64,000 nucleotides of DNA from Paramyrothecium sp. XJ0827 (Eukaryota > Ascomycota > Sordariomycetes > Hypocreales > Stachybotryaceae), in assembly GCA_020881915.1 (NCBI GenBank), contig JAJFPB010000014.1, positions 682,001 through 746,000 on the forward strand, written 5' to 3'. Position numbers and translations under genes: made by a program. The notes under the pieces are model-generated. The model was given only the letters and a program-made list of their open reading frames with translations. It searched no databases and had not been told where the DNA came from. Within the stretch, counting starts at the first letter, position 1; each line of letters starts with the position of its first letter. Positions 13,120 to 24,420 of the stretch are shown piece after piece.

Positions 13120-14001
13120 GTTTTTTAAGATTTTCGTATATATAAGACCGATAATAGAGAAGGGAAGGTATAGATTATTTAATTAAATTATAGTAAATAA
13201 AGAGAAAGAACTCGATTTCTTTTAGAAGAAGGAGGAGTTATTCTTTATTCTATATAAGAGAGAGATGTCCCTATTTAAGCTACTGTACAAGAAGGAAGGA
13301 ACCCTTTTCCTTTTTGGGCCCCCTTTTCGCCGTCACAGTATAAGATCTGCCTTCTAGCCCCTATTCCGCCCTTGGGCGGTTTTCTCTATGCTATTCTAGC
13401 GTTCTGATTGGCTGAGCAAATCAGGGCAAGCTGATCACGTGCTTCGACACGCGTCACGTGTTATTCCTCGTGTATGTCACGTGTATCCATATCTGACAAC
13501 TGGCTGAGGCTGAGGCTACCACCCTCCAGCCGAATTATCATTTCCTTAGTTTCGGTAGCATACACTAGTAAATATTAGCGTACCTCTGTTGCGCCACTGG
13601 AGCAAATTCATTTGGGATGGACCTCTGTAATCATCACTTTTGATCACTTCTGGGTTCGACAGGCACTGAACCTTATTACTCAGCTTCAGTGTCGAACCCC
13701 GTCGCCCCACATGGGCCATGCACTGGTACAGCTCGCCAACCTCCTAACTCTTGTGGCGATCGGGCCCTAGGTGCAACCGCCACTGCGTTCAATAATCGTC
13801 AGCGGCTTGGCCCTCAATGATTCAAGAGCCAGTGCACAGGCGTTGTGTCTCTAGTGAACGGCCTGGATGGCAAGTCAAGTTTGAGTCACATCAAGGCCGA
13901 TGACCACGATCTCTCCTTTTTTGTAAGTGCGTCTTCATTCTGCAAGAGCTTTGAGCAGAGATTAATCTAGTGTCATATTGCTTGCCCTACCGCCGTCACA
14001 G
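13120..14001. other. Intergenic DNA at the edge of the gene island
   Basis: Composition rises from AT-rich to balanced near 13290. No convincing coding exon was seen. It contains three CACGTG words within about 60 bases (near 13437-13490) and an imperfect hairpin at about 13653-13699. Confidence 0.4.
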
Positions 14002-14115
14002 CCCCTACTGTGTCCCATTCTTCCCGAAGTCCATGTCATCGAGGACGAGCGGCACTCCAACGAGGAGAGCGACGACTATGCACCTCTAAATGACGAGCAT
14101 GTCGAATCAGATTGA
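14002..14115 (+). pseudogene. Possible last exon of a lost gene
   Basis: After a possible 3' splice site (GTCACAG, ending 14001), a frame of 37 codons runs to TGA at 14113-14115. Its end is strongly acidic (VIEDERHSNEESDDYAPLND...), like the cytoplasmic tails of fungal membrane transporters. In-frame stops lie upstream near 13963, and no matching upstream exon was found. It could equally be chance. Confidence 0.22.
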
Positions 14116-14485
14116 TCATACATGTGCTGTGGGTGCGCGAGGCTGCAGATGTTCCTGGCCTGCGACCCTGCAGCGGGCCTACACGTCCAAGCTGAAACAA
14201 AGGCAAATGACAGGAACATGAACGCAGAGCCAGAATTCTGTGGCGCTAAAGCGGCGTACAGAGTTCGATTATACAAGCCGCTGACGGGGAGGTTGAACCA
14301 AGCACTGGACCCGCAAACCTTCAGTGAAACACTTGCGGCCAGCATGGTCTGTCTGCCCGCTAATTAGCATCCTGTCATGTAACCACCCAGCACGTCTGTC
14401 TCCACGGCCTCTTTTTCCATTCCGCTCCGAGTCCCTGCCGTTGATCCCCTTCTGTGCGTGCTTTTGTTGTCATTTGCCATGAACA

Positions 14486-15873
14486 ATGCATCCCCTAAGA
14501 AATGCGAGCTCAGAGGGCCCACGATTCCCACCGCCCCCAGGGGTAACGTCAAATTTCGACAACCCAGAATCCCGCGGAGATCGCATTGTTGTAACTATCG
14601 TTATATGCGCCTTCTTCTCGGTTGTCGTCTTGCTCCTTCGGCTTTACACGAGGCGATTCATCCTCCGCCGTGTCGACCTCTCTGATTGTATGCAAGCGAC
14701 CCATTGCCAGCATTCTGACATGACTGTATATACTAATTCTATAGACTTAATACTTATTGCCCTGGTATCTAGCCATCCTCACTCAATATGCTGGACAATG
14801 CTAAATGAAGTAACGTCAGATTATGGCTGCTGGTACTTCTACCTCTACAATCATGCGTGAGTAGTTTCAACGTTTTACATCGCAACAATATGATAGCTGA
14901 GTTTTATAGTTGTAGCACGCCACGGCATAGCGGTGCACGGCTGGGACATCCGCATGAGCGCTATCAATGGCATCTGGGTCGTAAGTGCTTAGATCTGCCT
15001 GACAAAGCATACTCTCTCTCATTTTCAAACAACAGTTGTCAATCTTCCAGGGCCTATTCTTGTGGCTCTCGATCGGGCTAATTAAGATATCAATCCTTTA
15101 CTTCTATTTACAGCTGTCTCCCTACCGAGTTTTCAGGATCACAGTTTACATACTCATGGCCCTCATTTTGGCCCATACCTTTGCATCATCAAGTAGTATT
15201 CTCTACTTGTGTCGACCTATGTCCAAATACTGGGATCTTTCAATCACCGATGGTTCCTGCGTTGATATTTATCTGTATTGGGTGGCAATTGCCATCGTCA
15301 ACTCAGTCACCGATTTCATCTTGACATTCCTGCCAATCTGGCTGCTATGGAACCTACGGGCCTCCAGGAGAGAGAAAATCGGAGTGCTCGCGCTCCTCAT
15401 GAGTGGCTTCTTGTAACTGCGCCTTTCTTCGCACCTCTGTTCTGTATAACTGACCAAGGAATAGCGTTAGTATCGCCAGCTGTATCCGATTACATTATCA
15501 AATTGATTCGTGGACTGCGACAGACGTCTCTTGGCAGATAGATACCAACATCTGGAGGTAAGTCGCATGTTTCTCACGAACTTCTCATCAGATTGATACA
15601 AAGTAAACTTCACTACTAAGACCTCTAAGCACCATCGAAATGTATTTCGGTTCTATGTGTGCCAACCTCCCTCACTTGAAGTCGTTTATACGGCTCTATT
15701 TTCGGACTCTGCTTGGGACCACGGACTGTCGGAACCAGCAGCCAGCGACATTGGTGCCTGCTGCCCCCAGCACTGTCGGCGATGATGAGAGTCCGTGGCG
15801 TATAACAGAATGCAGCGAAAGCATATATAACCGCGAATCAATGCATGGAGGCACGCAGTCTTCAGAGTGCTAG
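14486..15873 (+). CDS. Rhodopsin-domain (PTH11-like) seven-helix membrane protein
   Basis: Seven exons can be assembled: 14486-14687, 14745-14764, 14820-14856, 14910-14980, 15036-15412, 15465-15557 and 15630-15873. They total 1044 bases, 347 residues plus TAG. All six introns are 52-72 bases with GT...AG ends and branch-like CTAAT/CTGAC words, and every junction keeps frame. The protein starts MHPLRNASSE. It has a first membrane helix (IVVTIVICAFFSVVVLLLRL), the family's RRFILRRVDLSDY stretch, GLFLWLSIGLIKISILYFYLQL, CRPMSKYWD, a helix with VTDFILTFLPIWLLW followed by a basic loop (LRASRREKIG), and WTATDVSWQIDTNIW before the last helix. This family includes plasma-membrane receptors such as PTH11, but many members have no known ligand. 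No CFEM domain is present. Intron 5 could end at 15464 (preferred) or at 15458. The ATG at 14479 is in another frame. Confidence 0.85.
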
Positions 15874-16352
15874 CACTCGCCTTCTCTTCCTCCAGGCAGC
15901 AGTTACAGGTACCCCCAATGCTACGAAGGGGCCGGAGGCGGATTGTGCTGCTCAACTGCTGCAGCTTGCAGTGGACGCCCGTGTATGGGCCTGCGACGCA
16001 GGGGACTGTCAACGAAACCGACCTGATCCACCGCATATAGTGGTCCGGGTAGTCGAGGTCGAAGAGCCACGCCGGAAGGTCCACCTCGCAGTGGCCCGTG
16101 GACTTGAGCATGATAAAGGCCGCTGGGAAGTGTAGACGGAGAGAGACGTGCTTGGTCAGCTCGTACTCTCTGCAGTGCCTGTTCATGTGCGCTCGCTCCA
16201 TCGACGACAGAGCCAAGTCGAGCTTCTCGCCCGCGGCGAGTCCCTCGTGGAGGCCGTGCCACGATCCGAGCGAGGTCGGGACGTACGAAAGGCCTGTATC
16301 GCCGAGCTCGAAGCGCAGCGCCTGCTCAGCCTCCCGCGCCGTCTCGCGGGCT
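15874..16352 (-). pseudogene. C-terminal relic of a Tc-toxin A-like gene
   Basis: On the minus strand an open frame shows features of the C-terminal TcB-binding region of insecticidal toxin-complex A proteins, a family of bacterial origin with homologues in some fungi. Visible are an amphipathic stretch (SLARETAREAEQALRFEL), a glycine-rich segment with HEGLAAGEKLDLALSSMERAH, then YELTKHVSL, FDLDYPDHYMRWI and SVSLTVPCVAGPYTGV. Only about 160 residues of what is normally a protein of well over a thousand remain. Similarity stops sharply near 16352, where the opposite-strand glycine-zipper gene begins. The frame continues left across the last exon of the rhodopsin-type gene, but that part looks antisense. 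It has no start of its own and is taken as a dead fragment. Composition is GC-rich without RIP. Confidence 0.65.
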
Positions 16353-16355
16353 AAG

Positions 16356-17304
16356 CTGGACGCCTTCTTCCGCGAGTGGGGGATTGCCGCGGAGCACAAG
16401 CTCGTCAGTGTCAAGGAGATCTTCAAGAAGTCGGGCGAGTTCACAAAGAGGGGCGAGGAGACGTTCAACAGGCTCTTGAAGGGTGTTCTGGAGCAGGCCA
16501 ACACGAGGGCGGTCAATATCCAGAGGTCGGGAGAGGACATTGTCTCGGTGATAGGCGTCACCATAAAGGGGGGTCGCGCAGGAGAGCGAGGCGGCCAAGG
16601 CGTTCGCTGCCAAGTTCACCGAGGCCGTCCCCAGCCATTTGAGGCAGGGGATTGAGATCATCCACGAGTTGGACCCACTGCTGGTTGCCGCGGGCCAGGA
16701 GATCAACGCTGCGGCCAAGATCCTCGGCCCCGCGCAGGAGGCCCTCATGGCCACCCCTAGGAAAGCCGCCAGCGTCGCTAAAAAGGTTGGCGGCCCGCTC
16801 GCCGTGGCCGCACTCGTCTTGACGGCCGCTAGCGAGGCCGAGGCCGCCACGACGGGCACGACGACGGGGGAGGGCGGCGAGACGGTTGCGCTGACAAAGG
16901 GGGAGCAGCTGCAGAGCAGTCTAGGGCTGGCGAGCGCGGCTGCGGATGTTGTCAATATGGGTGTGGGGTATGCGGCGGCCAAGGGGAGCGTCCTGGCCGG
17001 GGCGGCGACGACGGGGGCCGGCGTCGCAGCTGCGGTGACGGGGGGTGCGGCAACGGGGGCGGTGGTGGGATCATACGTGGCGGACGTGCTGGAAAAACCG
17101 ATGCAGAGGTATCTTGGGGAGGCGGCCGGGGCCGTTGCTGCGGCGGGGACCGGGGTTCTTGCCGGGGCGGCGGCCGGAGCGGCGGTGGGGGCCCTGATCG
17201 GCTCCGTGGTGCCCGGAGTGGGGACGGCGGCCGGCGCGGCTATTGGCGGGATTGCGGGGGCGGTGGGCGCGGGGGCCAAGATCTTGATTGATCGGTTCTG
17301 GTGA
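16356..17304 (+). pseudogene. Glycine-zipper protein, 5'-truncated with one frameshift
   Basis: The first part (frame from 16356: LDAFFREWGIAAEHKLVSVKE... to GVTIK) is a charged helical region. A run of six G at 16568-16573 shifts the frame; with one G fewer it would continue into the frame that ends at 17304. The rest is alanine- and glycine-rich, with several hydrophobic stretches of glycine-zipper pattern (for example GAAVGALIGSVVPGVGTAAG near 17175-17235) and ends IDRFW. Such zippers pack in membranes. About 315 residues are present. There is no usable ATG upstream; the first clear in-frame ATG after the shift is at 16747. GC is very high (about 65-70% by eye). Function is unknown; a membrane-inserting role is only an inference. 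Confidence 0.55.
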
Positions 17305-17399
17305 TGCGCTTTTGATGCTGTAGTCTATCACGGCACGGGCAGATTGATTGCGACATGTATTGTGAAACGGGAATTTATAGTTTCCATCATTTGATGGCT

Positions 17400-17680
17400 G
17401 TCTGCACCTGCACACTGATTCCCGGCCGTCGCGACTGCTGACAAGATGCCATTTCTCAACTGCTGGCCTCCAGGTACCGTCTCGCACACGAGCCTCAATA
17501 AGGTCGAGCACCTGCTGGGCTGACCCGAGCTCTTCGCGCCAAAACTTTCCGATGACGTCCGCATGTGCTGGGGTTGTATTACTGTGCAGTGATGTTCAGT
17601 ATTCTTTGAATGTTATGTTAGCAGCCCAGTGCTATTATATACGTACCAGTACCGACGAGTGACTTTTCTCCGTCGACACT
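17400..17680 (-). pseudogene. Unidentified minus-strand gene fragment with one intron
   Basis: On the minus strand, VDGEKSLVGT (from about 17677) joins across a 79-base GT...AG intron (17568-17646, GTACGT donor, CCCAG acceptor) to AHADVIGKFWREELGSAQQV and on to WRPAVEKWHLVSSRDGRESV. Frame is kept across the intron and the text reads like protein, but an in-frame stop lies just upstream and the C-terminus is unclear. The family was not recognised. Confidence 0.35.
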
Positions 17681-18566
17681 TCTTCCTTAGCTGCAGATCA
17701 GTGCGATTATGCCGGAGCTAATTCCGGCTACTTCTGGCCGCTGAGCCTCAAGAAGTATCTGCAAGTATCTTCATGTGCCATGGAAACGGGAAAAGCTATC
17801 CAGACAGGACGGCACCCACTCGGCCACTTTGACTCCACACATGGGGACGCAATGGAGCCCTGCGGCAGGCTTGTGGGATGACCAAGTTGCATCCACGAAA
17901 TGCTGGTGAACCATTGAACGGCAGACTAGTTGTACATCTCTCTTGGTAGAACGGACGTAAGACCAAGCACGATACGTCTACATGCCAGCCACGTGGGTTG
18001 TTTTTATAGCTCTACTATATATATGTATTAATTCCTACTTACTTATACTACTTATGGAGATCCTGCTATAGTATAACTAATAGTATAATTACTATAGTTA
18101 CTTTATTAGAAGAGTAGTATATTAGAAGTATAAATAAAATACTCTTACTACTACCTATACCTATTATCTAGAGAATTAGGCTTTTACCTTATATAATGGC
18201 CTATATTATTACTTCCTAGTTACCTTAGAACTTAGTGTCTTTATTATATATTATCCTCCCTAACTATTCTTCTATATTTATATATTATAGTTATATATAT
18301 TATTTAAGTCTGGCTTAATATTATCCTTTATTATATTCTTTGGTCTATAATTACCTTATAGACAAATGGCATCTAAATAAACAAAGACGAATTCTTTATT
18401 AGTATAATTACATAGGCTAAGATATTTTATATTATCTCTGTAGATTTAATATTAGGTAGATCTAATAGTATTATAATTTATACTATTAAATACCCTATAT
18501 TTGCTATTTAGTAGTATAGAAAATAGTAATACAAGGTAACTAATCTCTTTATAACCCTATACTAAG
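17681..18566. other. Island edge and AT-rich transition, no gene seen
   Basis: Up to about 18000 the DNA is balanced but holds no convincing frame. Beyond that it turns AT-rich with occasional normal words (ACAAAGACGAATTC, ATGGCC), consistent with lightly to moderately RIP-mutated repeat DNA. Confidence 0.4.
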
Positions 18567-19231
18567 TATTATAACCTATACTAACCCCGTAGCTAAGCTA
18601 GTATAGAATAAATATAATTTATATTAGTTATAATAGATATTATATAGAAAAGCTAAATAAACTAATTAGTAAACTATAACTTAAATATATATTAATTCTT
18701 ACTAAGAATATAATTATATAGAACTAATATAGTTAAAGATTTAGATAAATAATAGGGGAATATATTAGATATAGTATAGCTACTATTTTAGGGATTTAGT
18801 AGAATATAGTTTCTACTTAGTAAGGTAAAAAAGGGGTTAGTACTTAATTATCTTAGAATTAAGAATATAAGTAAAATCCCTATATAATATTAAGTAAAAA
18901 AAGAATTAATTATATATATATACTTATATACTATAACTAAGTATATTAAACTAAGTATATTAGTAATTACCTTAATAAAGTAATTACCTTAATAAAGTAA
19001 TTATAATAAGTATATATATAGAAGAATTCTACCTTAGAATAAATAAAAGATTACTAGCTATTAATAATATATAGTTTCTAAGATAATCTTTATTATATTA
19101 TTCTTATATAAACTAGTAATAATCCCTTATATACTTTAAATACTTTTCTATTATTTTATCTAAGAATAAATAAATCTCTAATAATTTTTAATTACCTTAT
19201 ATTCTTAATATAAGACTACTCTATAATTATT
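18567..19231 (+). repeat. Gypsy-family LTR, plus orientation
   Basis: It begins TATTATAACCTATACTAACC and ends ...ATAATTATTATA. Copies in the same orientation are at 39078-41563 (interrupted), 49071-49719 and 63035-63684, with inverted relatives elsewhere. It is followed by the same sequence that follows the 63035 LTR, so it is a 5' LTR. Confidence 0.65.
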
Positions 19232-22200
19232 ATATATTAATAGATCTTATTTTAGGTAATACTATTATATCTAAAGTAATATTAAAATAATAAGTAAATT
19301 AATTAAATTAAATTCTAAGAAAAAGAAAATAGCTTATTTTATAATACTAAAGTCTCTACTTACTAAAATTACTTCTAAGAAGATTCTCTTAGGAAATAAT
19401 ATAATTATAAGTAAAGATCTAATTTTATAATTAAATTTTAATAATAAGAATAAAGTTATTACTTTATAAGCTAAGATCTAAGAAGATCTTTAAATAATTA
19501 ATAAGAAGCTTAATTAATTTAAAATAATATTCTTAATATTTAATAAGTTTATAAACTTAAATAACTTATTAAGATCCTAAAAAAAAAAAATAACTAATAT
19601 AATATAACTTTATATAAAAGAATCTAAGAAAAATAAAGAAATACTTAAATAACTTTAAAATATAAATCTTAATAAAGAAATAAGAGCCTAAAAGAACTAA
19701 AAAGCTATATTATATATTTATAAATCTAAAGCTTTTAATAAATCTTTTTAGAAACTTTAAATATTTATTATAGTACTTAAAGCCTTCTTTTTTAAATATT
19801 TTATATTTTTTATAAAGAACTATAAATATATTATATTTATAATTTAATTTCTTATAAATAAAATATAAATATAGTTTAAGTTTATTTTATAGGATTATAT
19901 AATTAATATATTTATTTTTTAATATAAAGAAACTAAACTTATTTTTTTAGATTTTAAGAAATTTAAAAAAAATCTCTAAAATATTTTTAGAATTACTAAT
20001 AAAGTCTAAGATATTAAATAAGTACTTAATTACCTTAAATAAACTAAATTATATATTAAACTTATTATTAAATTCCTTTATATTATAGTTTCTTTATATT
20101 AGCTAGAAAATATATTTAAAAAGGTATTTTATAATTATATAAAGCCTAAAATAAAAAATAAACTTATTAAAATTAAATATAAAAAGAAAAGCTTAATTAA
20201 TTATATAAAAAAGCTATTAAAATTAATAATTATAATTAGAAATAGAAATATAAGTATAAGTAAGAAAATAAAGAATAAATAACTAAATTTATTTATATAT
20301 TTATTAAAAAGAAAAAGAAGTTTACTTCTACTTTCTTTAAAATTACTTTTAGATCTATAGAAATTAATACTATTTAAAAAAGTAAGAATTTTACTTACTA
20401 TAATTATAAAAAGAAGAAATACTATATCTAAGACTACTAAAGTAAATTATAAAATAAAATAAAAAACTATTTCTAGTTAATCTAAGAAAACTAATATAAT
20501 ATTAATATAATTAAAAAATAATTAATTAATATTATTACTAAGTAAGAACCTACTAAGAAAATCCTTAATTAATAAGTAATAATTAAAGATATCTTTAATA
20601 TTACTAGCCTAACTAACTTACTATAAGGAACCCCTATAATTAATAAACCCTTAAATAATAAATTAGAATTTAGTATAGAAATTACTAAAAGTACCTTACT
20701 TTTACTTAATTATATATTAATTAAAGCTAGAATTAAATAATATAATTTACTATTTTAAGATTAAGAAATATATATTTAAGTAATAATTATAAAAGTAGTT
20801 ATAAGCCTATAAGAAGTAAAATTTATTATTAACTTTTAATATAATCCCCTATTTAAATTTAATTATTATAAATATAATAAAATCTTATAAATATTTTATA
20901 TAATATATTAATATCTAATTTATTTTACTATTAAAGTAAAATAAAATATATTTTATGAATATATATAAGGTACTAAAATAGAAAACCCCTATATATTTAA
21001 GGAAATACTTTATTAGGAGATTAAAATATATTATTTTAGATATTAAATTATAATTCTTAAATTAAATAAGAAATACCTTAAAGAATATTACTTTAAAGTA
21101 AAGAAAACTTATAAAGCTAATAAATATTAGATATATTATTAAATAAAAACTATAAATATATTAAAATAATAATCTTATAATTCCTTAATAGGTTTCTAAG
21201 AAGAAAATACTACTATAAAATAGAGTACTTTACTTATAACTATAAAAAGAAAATATCTACTACTTATAGAACTAAATCTAGCCCTATAGAAATTAGCTAT
21301 ATAAAAGATAATCTATATTATTACTATAATTACTAAAAATATAAAGTAAAAAGAATATATCTCTATAGGGAAATAAAACCTAAGATAATAGGTACTATAA
21401 AAGAAGAATATATATAGAAATATAAAGAATATTACTATTTATATTAAATCTACTATAAATATATTATTTATATAAAGAAAATAAGTAATAAATTACTTAT
21501 TAACATATATATATAGCGAAGCAATTAACATAGCGAGCCGATCATTCCTTATTACACCTTAAAAGTAATTTTTCTTAGATTTTTTAAAAATCGGATTTTA
21601 ATCTAAAATAAATAAAACCTTCTATATAGCTTTTAATAAGGGTTTCCGATCTTATATTAAATCTAGAAAAATATTATATAACCCTAACCCTATAAAATAG
21701 AGATTCTCTCTTATTTATACTCTACTTTTCTAATATCTCTAGATCTATAAATAAGAGATTTTTTAGGGATCTATATATAGCTCTTCTCTATATTAATAGC
21801 CTATTTAGTAAATCTTAGCTATTTTAAGGAAGAATCTGATTTTTAAAAAATCTAAGAAAAATTGCTTTTAAGGTGTAATAAGGAATAATTAGCTCGCTAT
21901 ATTAATTGCTTCGCTATATATATATATTAGTATTAAAGAAATTAAATAGAAGATTAATAGAATCTCTATATAAAGTAATTAAATAAAAAATAAGATCTAT
22001 TAATTATAACTAAATTATAAAGTAATAGAAGAAAGTAATAAATTATTACTATAATTTAAAAATAAAAATAAATAAAATAATAAAAGTACTATATTAATTT
22101 TATAATCTAGGGTATAATTATTAATACTAGAGTAAATATTAGTACTAAGGAAAACTATATTAATTCTAACTTTATAAATTAATATAAAATCTTATAAAAA

Positions 22201-22344
22201 AGAAAGAAAAACCTATATAAAGCTATAAATATAAAAGAAATCTTATTTACTTATAATAAAGGCTTAGTAAATAAGAAAGTAATTCTCTAGGTAATTATAT
22301 AGAAAACTACTTACTAAGTTACCTTTAATATTATATATATCTAA
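19232..22344 (+). mobile_element. RIP-degraded gypsy element, 5' internal (gag-side) region
   Basis: It follows the LTR at 18567 and matches 63690-64000 at its start and 1-1700 and 32640-33480 further on. It is full of stops in all frames. It is interrupted by the inverted-repeat element at 21503-21927 and ends where repeat X begins at about 22345. Confidence 0.6.
21503..21927. mobile_element. 425-bp inverted-repeat (MITE-like) element
   Basis: Inverted repeats of about 90 bp start ACATATATATATAGCGAAGC at left and mirror it at right; the differences are RIP-type transitions. TA flanks both ends (21501-21502 and 21928-21929). The same host sequence without the insert is present near 1335-1360 (ACTTATTAGAATTAAAG), which fixes the ends. 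The middle codes for nothing visible. TA duplication and size suit a non-autonomous Tc1/mariner-type element. Confidence 0.75.
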
Positions 22345-23801
22345 TTTAATCCTCCTAGGTACTAAAAATAAAAGACTTATTATTACTACTATTACTAAGG
22401 TTATATAATAAATAATATAATTAGATTAACTACCTATAGTAGCTTATATAGACTTATATTAGGTAATATATATTATTATATAATAAGAACTTTATTTATC
22501 TTTATAGCTATAAGTAAGATTAAGTAAAATAACTAATCTTATAAGTATATTAAAATATCTTCTATAATATATAGAAGGAAATAACTAATATATACTTAAA
22601 TAAGCTTCTTAGGAAATAGATATTATTAATTAAAATAAGTTAGATTTACTTAATTATTTCTTATAATAGTAAGAGCTTTAAGGACTTTATTTTATATCTT
22701 TTCTAATCTCTTCTTTATATTATTAAATTTCTTTCTCTAAGTCTTATTAGATCTCTTTCTATTATATTAATTAATTATATTTTAGATATAATCTAGTTCC
22801 TATTTCTTAACTAGATCTATAGTACTTTTCTTTAGTTATTAGATCTTATTAATAATTAAGTTATTTTTAATATCTCCCTTAGCTATAACTTAGGCTTCTA
22901 ATTTAATTAGTATATAGAAATACTTATAGTCTTTAAGGGTCCTTACTTATAGGCTTTAAAGATTCTGGCTTCTTAATTATAAAAAGTTTATTCCTTCTTA
23001 GGGAATAGATATTATTAATTTAAATAAGTTAGATTTACTTAACTATTTACTATAATAGTAAGAGCTTAGATTATATCTTCTTAGCTAGATACTTTATTTT
23101 CTTTATACTTCTCTTAATCTTTAAATTATAGATCTTATTTTTTAAGAAATATAGCTTATTTTTAAATTTACTTAAATTCTTCTTTATTTCTTTAGAACTA
23201 GTTTTCTTTTATAGCTTTTAAATTATATTATAGCTTATACTTATTTTTATATTTACTTTAGGTATCTTAAGATCTTCTATATATTATATTAGTTAGTATT
23301 TATTTTTATTACTAGGGCTTCCTCTACTTAAGTAATCTTATTTATTAGATATTATAGCTCTAGATTTAATATAGAAATTTAAGAGATCTTAATAAATATT
23401 AGGATTATAAGTAGATCTCTTCTAGTATTAGTATTAGTAATAAATAGAGATTTTAGCTATAATAAGAGTATAAGTAGATTTTTATATTACTATTCTTTAA
23501 ATAACTTTACTACTATAGTTTAATTTAATTTTATTAAAACTAGATAATATATACTACTATAGAACTTATATTAACTTTGGCTTTACTACTAGTATTACTA
23601 TAGCTATAGCTATAAGGTTTATTTAAGTATACTTAATAAAGATCTTAGTAATATAGTAATATCTTAATAACTCTATTAAGTTCCTATATATATATATATA
23701 GTAGAATAGATAGCTTAAGCCTTATAAGTATCTATAATATATTATATTTATTATAAATATCTTTATTATTAATTTTATTATTACTATATCTAAGGTTCTA
23801 G
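22345..23801 (+). repeat. Repeat X, copy 1 (left part)
   Basis: It begins CCTCCTAGGTACTAA and runs to ...AAGGTTCTAG, where the minus-strand gypsy element interrupts it. It resumes at 32504. It is RIP-mutated. Internal sequence is shared with the other X copies. Confidence 0.6.
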
Positions 23802-24420
23802 TATAATAATTAGGGGTAATCTTATGTTATTAGATATAGGGTAACTAAGGATCAAGTAGTATTTTATCCTTAGATAGAATAATAAGAAAGTATCTAAAGT
23901 ATTTTATATAAGTTATTACTAATCTATAAAAGAATAATATAATAAAGATTTTTTTTTTTTTAGGGACTATATATTATTAATAGCTAGTAGGTCTTAATCT
24001 AGATATAATATACTAAATCTCCTATTTATATATATAACTTCTTTTTCCTAAAGTACTAGATTACCTAGTAATTATAATCTATTAGTCTTACTTTTAGATT
24101 ATAATTAGATAATAATCCTTTAATCTATTCTCCTATATATCTTTTATTATTTATAGAAATCTTCTTCTATATAGGTCTCTATTTATATTAGATATTTTCT
24201 ACCTTTAGTTCTTTATTACTAGCCTTTTACTTCTAGCTCTCTTTTTATATTAGTATTTAGTTTAGATTAGTATATTAGGGCTATTTATAGACTATATTAG
24301 TAATATAGAGCTATTTCTTCTTAAGGCTAGTAGCTTTAAGACTAATATATTATTTATATATAATATTATATAATTATTTTATAGTTTAGTTATAATCTTA
24401 GGTTAGATTATAATATAATA
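23802..24420 (-). repeat. 3' LTR of the minus-strand gypsy element
   Basis: Direct repeat of 31895-32503. The plus-strand left end TATAATAATTAGGGGTAATC is shared, and so is the right end ...GGTTAGATTATAAT. It contains a short poly-T expansion near 23950. Confidence 0.75.

Noticed and set aside
13640..13700. tRNA gene
   Set aside because: The hairpin has a GGTTCGA word but no cloverleaf, A box or acceptor pairing.
15686..15873. Left part of the minus-strand Tc-A-like frame
   Set aside because: Overlaps the last exon of the rhodopsin-type gene, has no Tc-A-like features and is explained as antisense.
16326..17279. 317-codon open frame on the minus strand, Ala/Pro-rich
   Set aside because: Antisense of the glycine-zipper gene; the repetitive Ala/Pro/Thr text is what the GC-rich Ala/Gly codons give on the other strand.
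18960..19020. Short direct repeats resembling a CRISPR array
   Set aside because: The repeats (TAAAGTAATTA words) are AT-rich microrepeats inside an LTR, without regular spacers, and the host is a eukaryote.
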